64,000 nt of DNA. It comes from Bdellovibrionales bacterium (GTDB taxonomy: Bacteria > Myxococcota > XYA12-FULL-58-9 > SYDY01). The notes under the pieces are model-generated. The model worked only from the letters and a program-made list of their open reading frames with translations. It made no database searches and was not told the origin of the DNA. This document shows positions 1 through 9,133 of the stretch, piece after piece. Within the stretch, counting starts at the first letter, position 1, and each line of letters begins with the position of its first letter. The DNA is taken from positions 42,284 to 106,283 of the forward strand of contig SYDY01000085.1 in the NCBI GenBank assembly GCA_005801425.1. The letters run 5' to 3'. Made by a program: the position numbers and the translations under genes.

Positions 1-1
1 T

Positions 2-1429
2 TTGATAGGCATCCCCGATGAATTGCTGTCCGGAAATTCGCCCGTAGGTGCTATGTGGCAAGCGATGTTACGTGCAGGGATCACGACGTCGGTGCTTGCC
101 GAGCAACTGCATTACGGGATCAGTGCGGGGTGGGGGATGGATCCCGACGAACAAGAGATTGTCGAGGAAGTATGGACCAACTGGCTGGGCTTGCACGGTG
201 CGTGGCCATCTGAACCTGCGCCCATGGTGTTACGCAAACGACCACTGCCTCCCCGAGAGAAAATACCGGGCGATAAGCCGAGCATCATTCCCCGACTGTT
301 TGATGCCATGCCGGAAAAACCTGACCGTGATCGCGAACGTATCATGCACCGTTTTGATACAGCCCATTCAGGATTTCGTGGGGCGGCCATGGCCCAAGAA
401 GTCGTGATTGCATGGCGTGGCGGATATGTGGAGCGGTTGCGTGAACCATGGGTTGAGACGGTGGTGCAAGTGATTCTGCGTGCGGCGCGTCCAGATGTCG
501 CGGTGTCGGTTTTTGGGAGCGATCTTAAGCATTACTTAGGTGCTGAACATCTTGCATTTGTGGCGGCTGTGGCAGGTACGGCACTTGCTGCTCTACTTAC
601 CAAAGAATTTGCGACGGTTGAGTCTGAGCCTGAGTCTGCGCGTGCTGCAAAAGAAGATGCCATCTTTCATGATGCCTTGGGGACAATGGTAAAGCCTGTG
701 ACCCCAGTAGGATTAGAAATGAAGGACAGGGGGATCCTTGGGGGGGCCGTTACGTCCGTTTCCGAAAAAACAAAAGATGCACTTGATGCTTCAACTTTTG
801 TACACCCTGTTTCCTCAAATGTTATTTCTGAAAAAAGTCGACGTCCCAAAGAAACGCTGGATCTCGAACTTTTATCTGGCGAAAGGATGAACAGTGATCC
901 GAGTCGTATTTTGCTGATGAAAGGCCGTGTACTTGAATATGATTTAAAGGCAGGTGATATCGAAACACGGGCGAAGGATTATTTGCTTACTGAACAACGT
1001 GATCGCCGTCGCGACATGCAATGGATGATTTTGGGTCGTCAATTGTTTTTAGAATTTGGCAATGTGCAGCCGCGCAATTTCCCCGGCAATGCAGGACTTG
1101 TGATCGATGGTATGGTGACTTTGGCGTTCGAACAACCCACATTTTCACGCTACTTGCACGATGTGGTGGTGCGATTGCCGCGTGATCCTCTCGCAAGCGC
1201 CGTGGCAGAGCGTTCGGTGAAGCACATCACCACGGCGGCGTTATCCGCACCTTGGCCTGACAGCGCTGCGTGGAGCCGTTTAACCCCCCAGATGCGTTTG
1301 GCGGTCTTTGTGATGGCTTTGGCCACGCGGTACGATGAGGCCGAACAACGTCGGTTGATGCAATTCGCAAGCCAAGTGGTGACCGGTGAGCCCCATGTCG
1401 TGAAACCCGTGTTTTTGACGCAAATTTGA
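2..1429 (+). CDS. Unrecognised protein, 5' end probably outside the window
   Basis: The frame is open to the left edge, and the first start-like codon is a TTG at base 2, so the true start may lie upstream; 475 residues are visible. I recognise no family. The protein looks soluble and charged, with no signal peptide. An Ala-rich hydrophobic stretch near residues 186-204 (FVAAVAGTALAALL) could be a buried or membrane helix. A Ser/Glu/Lys-rich, probably disordered linker follows at about 205-300, and then a compact C-terminal part. The last 36 residues (ATRYDEAEQRRLMQF and onward) recur as a stand-alone remnant at 4477-4584, so the family was once duplicated here. The next gene is 82 bp downstream on the same strand. 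Confidence 0.6.
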   Translation: MIGIPDELLSGNSPVGAMWQAMLRAGITTSVLAEQLHYGISAGWGMDPDEQEIVEEVWTNWLGLHGAWPSEPAPMVLRKRPLPPREKIPGDKPSIIPRLFDAMPEKPDRDRERIMHRFDTAHSGFRGAAMAQEVVIAWRGGYVERLREPWVETVVQVILRAARPDVAVSVFGSDLKHYLGAEHLAFVAAVAGTALAALLTKEFATVESEPESARAAKEDAIFHDALGTMVKPVTPVGLEMKDRGILGGAVTSVSEKTKDALDASTFVHPVSSNVISEKSRRPKETLDLELLSGERMNSDPSRILLMKGRVLEYDLKAGDIETRAKDYLLTEQRDRRRDMQWMILGRQLFLEFGNVQPRNFPGNAGLVIDGMVTLAFEQPTFSRYLHDVVVRLPRDPLASAVAERSVKHITTAALSAPWPDSAAWSRLTPQMRLAVFVMALATRYDEAEQRRLMQFASQVVTGEPHVVKPVFLTQI

Positions 1430-1511
1430 CCCATTTAACGGATGGTGCCGGGTATTCACTTTTTCATCATTTTTTTTTGCACTTTTTGATCTTTTCACTC
1501 AGAAATAGATC

Positions 1512-4475
1512 ATGATGTTACGGCGATTTACTCTTTTGGCACCCTTGATGTGTTTACTTTTTGAGACAGTTGCATGCGAAGGGGACAACACAGCAGAAAC
1601 ACGATCTTCAGATGAAGAGGCCCCATGCATTCCCGTGGATCGCCCCAACGACCACGATGGCGATGGCCTTGTCGATCACGATGACAATTGTCCCACTGTT
1701 CCCAATGCATCACAGACCCGAGCGGCACAACTCGCAGATACACAACGCACAGATCTTACCTCGCGATCCGAAGGCGATGCGTGTGCCATCAAAAGCATTG
1801 AACTCGGAGCACGCCACGGATGCTTTCTCACCTATGCGGGAGGCATGAAATGCTGGGGCCATAACGCTCATGGTCAAATTGCGACGGGCGATCCCTACTC
1901 GAGAGGTAAAGATACCATATTACTCAATGATCAACTCCCGTGGATTGATGCTGGAAGCAGCATCAAAGACATGGCATTGGGCCCGAATCATACGTGCATC
2001 GTGTTAACCAACCAAAAGATTAAATGCTGGGGAAAAGGTGACGCGGGCTTACTTGGAGACATCTCGGATGAGAAAATAGGGGATCACTATGGAGACGACT
2101 ACAGTGAAACAATCACAAAAGCACCAGCACAAGAAATTCGTGATGAAACAGCGAATGAGACAGTGATCGACATCACAGCCGGTGAGAACACCACGTGCAT
2201 GTTGATCCACAATGAAAACAATGAAGAAAACAGAATTAAATGTTTTAATGATGAAGGCGTTGCCATAGTCATCGAACAAGCACCAACAACGATTGATCGT
2301 ATCGATCTTCGAAATCAACACATATGCGCATGGTCAAGCACAGAGACGAACAATAGCAGCGTACGTTGCTGGGGTGTCAATTCAGAAGGTCAGTTGGGCA
2401 CCAATTCTAGAGACGACAAAGATGTTCCCACCGTACTCTCCGCGCATTCAATGAACAGTATCGCACAAATTATCACTGGCCGGTCCGCCAGCACATGCGC
2501 TATTTACGGTGATGGGAAAATGGGATGCTGGGGAAGCAATGCTAACGGCATCCTCGGACGCGACAATGATAATAGCGGCGTGGGCTATGAGGATGGCGAT
2601 TACAGTATGGAGAATATTATACAGATAACATTCGAGGCTGAAGGAACAACACGTGTTCTCCAGGCCAGTATTGGATCAGAACACGTTTGTTCTATTTATG
2701 ATCACACCGTAGCTACTTCGACGCTACGCAAAGTGAAATGCTGGGGGCGCAACGAAAATTTTAGAACATGGCCCAATCAGTCCACAGATAATATCGGAGA
2801 TGATGAAAATCGCTCTATTCAAGATGCGATAAGTCTTGATGCATCCATGTTGGATGGCATGATGCCGGTCCAAATCAAAACCGGCGATGGTTTCACATGC
2901 TTGCTTCGCAATGACAATCGCATCCATTGTTGGGGTTCAAACAACGAGGCACAACTTGGCGTAGGCTCTAAGCGAGATAGAGAACCAACCCTCATGCTTC
3001 AGTATGTTAAAACCGGACTTAACCCCGCACTGCCGCATGATGAGGACGATCTGGACACCGATGGTATTCCATACGTATGCGACAACTGCCCTACAGTGTA
3101 CAATCCCGATCAATCGCAAGCCATGCAAGCACAAGACACATCGCGTACCGAATTGCCTCAATTGGGGTTAGGTGATGCGTGTGCGATCAAGAAAGTTGAT
3201 GCCAATCGTGAACAAGCATGCGTCTTACTTTACAGCGGTGCTCTGAAATGTTGGGGCAATAAAGATAACGGTGCTTTAACGTATCTTGCAGAAGACCATA
3301 TAGGTTTACACCCCGAGCATATGGGCATCAACCTGCCCTTTGTGAATACAGGCGACCCCGTACGTGATATTGCACTTGGTCATGATCACACATGTGCAGT
3401 CTTTTATAATGGTAAAATCAAATGTTGGGGTGAAAATAACGATTATGCCCTAGGGCAACTCAACCCCCAACAAAGTGATATTCATGATGACAATAATTTC
3501 GGTGATAATCCTTACGATTTTGTTTCACAATTGGGTTGGATTGAAATCCGTTCAGAGCCTAGACACCAGCGGGTATCATCGATTGCGGCCGGAGAACTCG
3601 CAACATGTGCAACCGTGCAAGATACGCGCTCAGGGTACAGCAATTACGTCACATGCTGGGGAACACAAGATGAAGGCATTCTAGGACGCGGTTTCGATCA
3701 TGATGTCAGTGGCATGTTTGCAACGACATTACCCCTCGCGTTTATCTCTGAAAATGTGGATCATGTGCATCTCAAAAGGCGACATGCCTATGCATGGTCA
3801 TCAAGCACCCAAAGTGCCGATGATATCGCATGCTGGGGACGCAATGATGATTCAATACTCGCCCGAAAAACATTCCGAAGCATTCCAGGCATGCCTGAAT
3901 TTAATGTACCTCTTGATGATGTTGAAAAAATCGTCACAGGCTATTCGCACACATGTGGCATCTATGACCAAGGAAAAATTGCGTGCTGGGGCCATGATGA
4001 CCATGGAAAACTTGGCGACGACAACAATGAGACCTCGTGGCGTGATGATGATGAGTTTGTTCTTATCCCTGTCATTTTAGAGGGCGAAGGAACAACACGC
4101 GTTTGGGATGCTGCGCTGACCAATGACGCAACCTGCGCCATCTATGAACACACAACAGGCAATGCAACACAAAAGAAGATCAAATGTTGGGGAAGCAATA
4201 GTGACGAGCGTTCCTACCCATTAAGTTCCGATAAAAAATATGGGGAAGAATCTTCAGCACCTGTCCGCGATGCACCTTCACTGACATTCACCAACATCAT
4301 CGGTGATGTAGACCCCATCCACATCGCGGCCGGCGAGAGACATTATTGCGTCCTTCGAGCTGACAATCACATTTCGTGCTGGGGCGATAACAACAATGGA
4401 TCTCTTGGCCTTGGAGCCGATTTTGATTTCCTAAGGCATATTCCCTACCTGACGCTCGATCTGGGGCTTCGCTAA
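1512..4475 (+). CDS. Lipoprotein with two seven-blade RCC1-type propellers and Ca-binding-like repeats
   Basis: This is a predicted secreted lipoprotein of 987 aa, with a signal peptide ending at Cys22 (TVAC). The mature chain is an internal duplication. Each half starts with a thrombospondin type 3-like Asp-rich segment (DHDGDGLVDHDDNCP near 47; DTDGIPYVCDNCPT near 514), followed by EGDACAIK or LGDACAIK. Each half then has seven RCC1-type units marked by CWG: six CWG plus one KCFN in the first half, seven CWG in the second. RCC1 units form seven-blade propellers, so two propellers are expected. The regular Cys pairs suggest disulfides in the envelope. The ligand is unknown. A one-propeller relative lies at 39520-40797. 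The start has ATGATG without a clear ribosome binding site. Confidence 0.8.
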   Translation: MMLRRFTLLAPLMCLLFETVACEGDNTAETRSSDEEAPCIPVDRPNDHDGDGLVDHDDNCPTVPNASQTRAAQLADTQRTDLTSRSEGDACAIKSIELGARHGCFLTYAGGMKCWGHNAHGQIATGDPYSRGKDTILLNDQLPWIDAGSSIKDMALGPNHTCIVLTNQKIKCWGKGDAGLLGDISDEKIGDHYGDDYSETITKAPAQEIRDETANETVIDITAGENTTCMLIHNENNEENRIKCFNDEGVAIVIEQAPTTIDRIDLRNQHICAWSSTETNNSSVRCWGVNSEGQLGTNSRDDKDVPTVLSAHSMNSIAQIITGRSASTCAIYGDGKMGCWGSNANGILGRDNDNSGVGYEDGDYSMENIIQITFEAEGTTRVLQASIGSEHVCSIYDHTVATSTLRKVKCWGRNENFRTWPNQSTDNIGDDENRSIQDAISLDASMLDGMMPVQIKTGDGFTCLLRNDNRIHCWGSNNEAQLGVGSKRDREPTLMLQYVKTGLNPALPHDEDDLDTDGIPYVCDNCPTVYNPDQSQAMQAQDTSRTELPQLGLGDACAIKKVDANREQACVLLYSGALKCWGNKDNGALTYLAEDHIGLHPEHMGINLPFVNTGDPVRDIALGHDHTCAVFYNGKIKCWGENNDYALGQLNPQQSDIHDDNNFGDNPYDFVSQLGWIEIRSEPRHQRVSSIAAGELATCATVQDTRSGYSNYVTCWGTQDEGILGRGFDHDVSGMFATTLPLAFISENVDHVHLKRRHAYAWSSSTQSADDIACWGRNDDSILARKTFRSIPGMPEFNVPLDDVEKIVTGYSHTCGIYDQGKIACWGHDDHGKLGDDNNETSWRDDDEFVLIPVILEGEGTTRVWDAALTNDATCAIYEHTTGNATQKKIKCWGSNSDERSYPLSSDKKYGEESSAPVRDAPSLTFTNIIGDVDPIHIAAGERHYCVLRADNHISCWGDNNNGSLGLGADFDFLRHIPYLTLDLGLR

Positions 4476-4476
4476 G

Positions 4477-4584
4477 GCAACGCGCTACGATGAGGCGATT
4501 CAACGCCGATTAATGCAATTCGCAAGCCAAGTGGTCATGGGGGAGCCCCATGTGGTGAAACCTGTGTATTTGACCCAGAGTTAA
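4477..4584 (+). pseudogene. 3' remnant of a paralog of the first gene
   Basis: Directly after the propeller gene stop, 35 codons in frame with a TAA match the end of the first gene of the window. ATRYDEAIQRRLMQFASQVV here matches ATRYDEAEQRRLMQFASQVV there, and the tails are KPVYLTQS and KPVFLTQI. No start or upstream coding sequence remains. The propeller gene therefore sits between a complete and a truncated copy of this C-terminus. Confidence 0.75.
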
Positions 4585-4632
4585 CCCCGATTTGTTCCAG
4601 TAATTTATGGTATTGTGGGTACACTTTTCCCC

Positions 4633-6114
4633 ATGTGTGCTGCCATTTCACGCTCTGAGCCCCAGGATAGCCGCATTACACGCGCTGCCGCAGTTGTGAC
4701 CGAGGTTTCTACCGCAGCGTTCGGCGTTGGCCTTGTCAGCGTGAGCTTGCCCCAGCTGTTAGAAAAATCAGGCCGTGTTCTGTTTCATGAATTGGCCCAC
4801 TGGCGTGGTTATGGCGCGGTGTGCGGTTTCGATCCAACGCCATATCTCCATGATTTTTGTGGCCCGCGCCAAATTGTTTATCCAACGCGCCATGGACCGC
4901 CTGCCTGTTCGATCATCACCCAATTCGTTCTTTACACCAAGGAGCACGGTGCCGCCTGGAGCGTTTGGCAAGCGATGACATTTGGCAATTTGAGCACGAC
5001 GCCTATCATGGATCAATTTCCAAATGAGTATTTTGATGGTCTTGCTATGTACGGGAAGGCGGAAGAAACGTGCAATATGACAAGCAGTGCGCTTGGACGC
5101 CGATTGGGATGGGCCGATTCGAACGCTTACTATATGCTTAGCGGTGTTTTTTGCGATGCAGCTTTGTTTACTTCGACGGCTTTCTTGATGGGATATGCTT
5201 CTGGGGCGGCATTACGTTCCGCGCATTATAAAACCCCGAGCCAGCGTGCTTATGCTTACGCTGCACTCATTTCGCTTGGCGCTTCTCTCCATCTGTCCAT
5301 TGTCGGCGCATTTTCCATACACGGGAATGCTTCTACGGATTATACCGATATCCGAAGTGCTGCAAAAATTCTCGCTGTGGATCGTGGGGATGATGCGGAC
5401 GATTTGCGAAAGACATTTCTTACTTTGTTGACGCTCCCTCCATTGATTGCGCCGATACTGGGACTTGTGGCTGCATGGGGCAACAGTCCAATCAATGTGT
5501 CCGACGACCTACGGCATTCGTTGGGAATTGAAGAAAAAAACACATGGTCGCAAACGATCATTTCATTCTCCTATCCATTGGCCATGATGTTGCCTGTGTG
5601 GGGCCTTATGGAAGACACCAAAATAATCTCGCATGATGCAGGTCAAAGCGTCGATGCGCTGGCGCTTGTGGTCGGTGCTGCGACGAGCATTGCCGTATTG
5701 GCAAGCAACGGTCGTCGCCAATGCACGACAGCGATGGCTCCGGTTCCAGTGCCCACGGTGATTCGTGTTTTGCGCGGTCTTGAAGATACTTGCAATCTCA
5801 CCGCGGGGATTTCTTTTATCGCAGCGGCAGCCAGAGAGCTTCAGGGACCACCGAATAAGCAATCCGTCGAATCGGCGTTTGGATTAAATCCTGATTATCT
5901 TGTGGCCATAAGTGCCACAGCCGCAGGTTGGGTCCTGGGTGCCGCCCGTGGATTGATGGAGCGCCGTTTTGTGCGTCAGCATGCGGCTGCTTTGCGCGTG
6001 GGGCGGGTCGAAGCACCAAACCCCGCACCAGTCGTTGCGCCAAACCATGTGCCGCATCATGTGTTCGAAATCGATGTGGATGCTGTGATGTCGCGGAATG
6101 AATCCGATGTGTGA
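4633..6114 (+). CDS. Polytopic membrane protein with HExxH motif (tandem paralog 1)
   Basis: Unknown family, 493 aa. The ATG at 4633 is chosen over the GTG at 4615 because it aligns residue for residue with the downstream paralog. An HELAH motif at residues 52-56 fits the HExxH zinc-metallopeptidase signature and follows a hydrophobic segment (residues 26-41). KEHGAAW at 103-109 is a conserved Glu-His pair that could supply a third ligand. Further hydrophobic segments suggest several membrane helices. The C-terminus ends ESDV, like ESEV in the paralog. The upstream context GGGTACACTT is shared with the paralog. Peptidase activity is inferred; Cys-rich conserved blocks (CGFDP, DFC) may also bind metal. 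Confidence 0.65.
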   Translation: MCAAISRSEPQDSRITRAAAVVTEVSTAAFGVGLVSVSLPQLLEKSGRVLFHELAHWRGYGAVCGFDPTPYLHDFCGPRQIVYPTRHGPPACSIITQFVLYTKEHGAAWSVWQAMTFGNLSTTPIMDQFPNEYFDGLAMYGKAEETCNMTSSALGRRLGWADSNAYYMLSGVFCDAALFTSTAFLMGYASGAALRSAHYKTPSQRAYAYAALISLGASLHLSIVGAFSIHGNASTDYTDIRSAAKILAVDRGDDADDLRKTFLTLLTLPPLIAPILGLVAAWGNSPINVSDDLRHSLGIEEKNTWSQTIISFSYPLAMMLPVWGLMEDTKIISHDAGQSVDALALVVGAATSIAVLASNGRRQCTTAMAPVPVPTVIRVLRGLEDTCNLTAGISFIAAAARELQGPPNKQSVESAFGLNPDYLVAISATAAGWVLGAARGLMERRFVRQHAAALRVGRVEAPNPAPVVAPNHVPHHVFEIDVDAVMSRNESDV

Positions 6115-6170
6115 TGTGCAAGTGAAGTATTCATAGCGCCGCCGCGTATCGCGGGTACACTTAACGTTAG

Positions 6171-7901
6171 ATGTCCAGGATTGTTCGCCACCACGCCCAG
6201 GATAGCAGTGCTGCTAAAACGGTTGCCAAGGTATCCGCAGAGGTTGTGACCACGTTGGCGGGCACGGGCCTTGTGTGTGTGGGTGTGCCCCGTGTGGTCG
6301 ACAGGGCTGCGGTGATACTGTTGCACGAAATGTCCCACTGGGCGGGATATGCAGCGGTATGCGGTTTTGATCCACGCCCTTATCTCACCGATTTTTGTGA
6401 CCCGCGGCAAATTGTTTATCCCACGAGAGATGGCCCTCCCAGCTGTTCGCTGATGACCGAATTTCTTCTTTACGCCAAGGAGCATGGTGCGGGGTGGAGT
6501 ATTTGGCAAGTGATGACATATGGCTCAATCAGCGACACACCCATCAAGGATCAGTTCGCCGGTGATGTTTTTTCGGGTCTTGCTTTGTATCGTGCAGCCG
6601 GAGATCGCAATATCACCAGCAGTGCCCTTGGGTCCCGGCTGGGCGTGGTTGATGCAGAGGCTTATTACACGCTCAGCGGTGTATTTTCGGATGCCATCTT
6701 GACGACTTCCATGGCTTTTGTACTGGGACATGCTGCGGGTGTGGCATTTCGTGGAGCCAGCCGTGAAACATTGGGTGAGCGTGCACATGGCTATGCAGGC
6801 GGTATCCTGTTTTTGGCCGGTCTCCATTTTGGTATTCTTGCCGTAGAAACCACGTTCAAAAATGCATCAACAGACAGCAGCGATATTCAAAAGGCGGCAA
6901 TAGGCTTGGCTGTGGATCGTGGGGCTGATGCGGACGCTTTGAAGGGAACATTGCTCGCGATATTGCTCATTCCGCCGCTTGTTGCCCCGATGCTGGGACT
7001 TGCGGTGGCGTGGAGAAACAGCCCAGTCACTTTATCGGATCGCGGCATGTCCAGACTGCTTCTCCAGGCGGCACGGGATGAACAGCATCCTGAACATACA
7101 CGTGCACGAGAGATGCTTGATTCAGTGGGTGAGGATGTGCCGCATGAGATCTTTGTGGAGAGGGTTTCGGAACGTCTTGCAAAAAATCCGGCACTGGCGC
7201 GTGCCTTGATCGAGGCGTTACAAACTTCTTTGGGGATTGAAAATCAAAATACCTGGGCCAAAACGACCATGTCGATGACCTATCCGTTGGCCATGATGTT
7301 GCCTGCATGGCACTTTTTAGAAAATGCCAATGCCATGCCTCATGAAGTGGGTCAAACGGCTGATGTTCTGGCGATTGCAGTGGGCGGTATCACGGCTGCG
7401 AGCCTGGTGTTAAGCCATGGGCAGCGTTTCTTCGCACAAGACGTAAAGCCTCCAGCATCGATGACGGTTCGTGTTTTGCGTGGCTTGGAAGATACGTGCA
7501 TGTTAACCGCAGGGATCTCTTTTGTGGCTGCGGGAGTTCGCGGGTTGCAGGGGCCTCCCGGCGAGCAATCGGTTGAATCGGCATTGGGATGGAACCCTGA
7601 TTATGTGGTGGGTGTTGCTGCAACCGCCGCAGGATGGATTTTTGGTGCGGCCCGTGGATTCTTGGAACGCCGTTCTGTACGTGCGCACGTGGATCAGATG
7701 CGTGTGCCGAGGCGTGTGCGTGTACCGGAGCCTGAATCAGTACCAGTGCCAGTGCCTGTACCAGTACCCGTCTTAGAGTCAGCATCCGTTGTCGCTGGTG
7801 TGCCCGCTCCTATGGCGGTGAATGGTATGGTTGTGATTGATCTGGATGATGTGGTGGGCGCTACTCCTGAATTTCTTCAAGGGCATGAGTCCGAAGTGTG
7901 A
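6171..7901 (+). CDS. Polytopic membrane protein with HExxH motif (tandem paralog 2)
   Basis: This 576-aa paralog of the preceding gene starts 56 bp after it. HEMSH at 52-56 keeps the HExxH pattern although the two middle residues differ, which points to constraint on the His and Glu. KEHGAGW at 103-109 and the CGFDP and DFC blocks are also conserved. Compared with paralog 1 it carries an extra charged segment of about 65 residues near 289-352. Near residue 520 it has a low-complexity Val-Pro run (VPVPVPVPV). Both proteins end in an acidic tail, here HESEV. The stop overlaps a GTG that opens the frame of the next gene (GTGA). Confidence 0.65.
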   Translation: MSRIVRHHAQDSSAAKTVAKVSAEVVTTLAGTGLVCVGVPRVVDRAAVILLHEMSHWAGYAAVCGFDPRPYLTDFCDPRQIVYPTRDGPPSCSLMTEFLLYAKEHGAGWSIWQVMTYGSISDTPIKDQFAGDVFSGLALYRAAGDRNITSSALGSRLGVVDAEAYYTLSGVFSDAILTTSMAFVLGHAAGVAFRGASRETLGERAHGYAGGILFLAGLHFGILAVETTFKNASTDSSDIQKAAIGLAVDRGADADALKGTLLAILLIPPLVAPMLGLAVAWRNSPVTLSDRGMSRLLLQAARDEQHPEHTRAREMLDSVGEDVPHEIFVERVSERLAKNPALARALIEALQTSLGIENQNTWAKTTMSMTYPLAMMLPAWHFLENANAMPHEVGQTADVLAIAVGGITAASLVLSHGQRFFAQDVKPPASMTVRVLRGLEDTCMLTAGISFVAAGVRGLQGPPGEQSVESALGWNPDYVVGVAATAAGWIFGAARGFLERRSVRAHVDQMRVPRRVRVPEPESVPVPVPVPVPVLESASVVAGVPAPMAVNGMVVIDLDDVVGATPEFLQGHESEV

Positions 7902-7930
7902 TCTGGTCGCTTTTATGCTATTTCAAGCGC

Positions 7931-8686
7931 ATGACCAAACGCAAAGGCGCTCGTTCGCGCGCCGATGTTTCTCCTGAGATTTTGCGCGAACTCAATCAAG
8001 GCACTGTCGAAACGGCAACGTTATCAGAAGCGTTGGTTATCGATTTCGAAATTCTTGCGCGAAACGTAGGGATCTCCGTGGGATCCCTTGAAGGACTTGG
8101 TATTTTAAAACGCATGCGTGCTGTGGGTGCTGCCATTGAAAACTGGAAGATCTACGCATCACATCCCTCGGACACCGTACGAGGTTGGGCAGCTTTTGCG
8201 GTTGTCTCCGAACCGGATCTTGCCTTTATGCAAAAGCTCAAAGCCATGCGCCATTTTGCGGCCGATCCTCATTTTGGTGTGCGCGAATGGGCATGGCTTG
8301 CACTGCGTGATGACGTCGCGAAGCATCTGGTCATGGCGCTCAAACTTTTGATGCCGTGGGCCCAGGATCCTGATCCGAATATTCGTCGTTTTGCGTCGGA
8401 AGTGACAAGGCCGCGTGGTGTGTGGTGCGCACATATTGTGGCGCTTAAAAATGAACCCGAGCGTGCGCAACATATTTTAGAAACACTGCGCGCCGATGAC
8501 TCAAAATACGTGCGTGACTCGGTGGCCAATTGGCTCAACGATGCGAGCAAAACAAAATCCGAATGGGTGATTGCACTTGTGAAACGTTGGGAGCGTGAAT
8601 CGCCTTGTCCTGAAACCCACGCGATTGCAAAACGTGCGTTGCGAAGTGTGGCGCAGCTTCGTTTTACTGGAAAAGATTTCCAATAA
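7931..8686 (+). CDS. HEAT-repeat DNA alkylation repair family protein
   Basis: This is a 251-aa all-helical protein of the bacterial DNA alkylation repair (AlkC/AlkD-like HEAT) group. Family marks are the N-terminal RKGARSRADVSPEILRELN and the repeats VRGWAAFAVV, VREWAWLAL, IRRFASEVTRPRG and VRDSVANWLNDASK, each built round a V/I-R-x-x-A/S core. Such proteins bind DNA along the HEAT concave face and release or recognise alkylated bases; the exact substrate here is unknown. I prefer the ATG at 7931 because RKGAR is normally close to the N-terminus. A GTG at 7898 overlapping the previous stop would add 11 hydrophobic residues and allow translational coupling. Confidence 0.75.
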   Translation: MTKRKGARSRADVSPEILRELNQGTVETATLSEALVIDFEILARNVGISVGSLEGLGILKRMRAVGAAIENWKIYASHPSDTVRGWAAFAVVSEPDLAFMQKLKAMRHFAADPHFGVREWAWLALRDDVAKHLVMALKLLMPWAQDPDPNIRRFASEVTRPRGVWCAHIVALKNEPERAQHILETLRADDSKYVRDSVANWLNDASKTKSEWVIALVKRWERESPCPETHAIAKRALRSVAQLRFTGKDFQ

Positions 8687-8800
8687 AAAAAATGATACAC
8701 GTATTGATGATCGCAATGAAATGGGCAACAAACCAGGAATATAACCGATTTATTAGATGTACTTATTTGCCTGGCCGCCTGTGACACGTGGAGAATTCTC

Positions 8801-9091
8801 ATGGCCAATCCAGTAGGTCCTATTGCCAATCATCAGAGTGTCAATAAAATTCCAACCCTACAAAATACGGCGGTGAATGCAACGCTATTTCAAAATGCCA
8901 ATGTAACGACGACAGGCGTGACGACACCTCTGGGTGTTCAGCTGCCGATACAAGCCACTGTCAAAGAGCGAAGTGTTCAAAATATGCCGGTGTTTGAAAC
9001 AACCGAGCATAAAGTGGGAAACGACGAGAATAACGGTTGTTGCGCTGCATTGTGTTTGTTTGCTCTTTGCGCGGCAGCGGCCAAGAAGTAA
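8801..9091 (+). CDS. Small unknown protein with Cys/Ala-rich C-terminal tail
   Basis: This 96-aa protein has a start at 8801 preceded by GTGGAG. The first 75 residues are polar and rich in Asn, Thr, Val and Gln, with no signal peptide. The last 20 residues (GCCAALCLFALCAAAAKK) form a short hydrophobic segment with four cysteines closed by two lysines. The arrangement recalls Cys-rich tail anchors, but I know of no named bacterial family for it. It stands alone, 114 bp after the repair gene and 42 bp before the DTW gene. A lipid-modified or membrane-inserting tail is possible, and so is metal binding. Confidence 0.55.
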   Translation: MANPVGPIANHQSVNKIPTLQNTAVNATLFQNANVTTTGVTTPLGVQLPIQATVKERSVQNMPVFETTEHKVGNDENNGCCAALCLFALCAAAAKK

Positions 9092-9133
9092 TTCAATTGG
9101 CTTTTGACATAAATCGCGCTAAGCCCAGCCCCC

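Noticed and set aside
7733..7780. Val-Pro run in the second HExxH protein as a functional repeat
   Set aside because: Short low-complexity stretch of a simple DNA repeat, best treated as a flexible linker.
8269..8829. Open frame on the minus strand opposite the alkylation-repair gene
   Set aside because: Antisense to the HEAT-repeat gene and extends into intergenic DNA; no recognisable domain.
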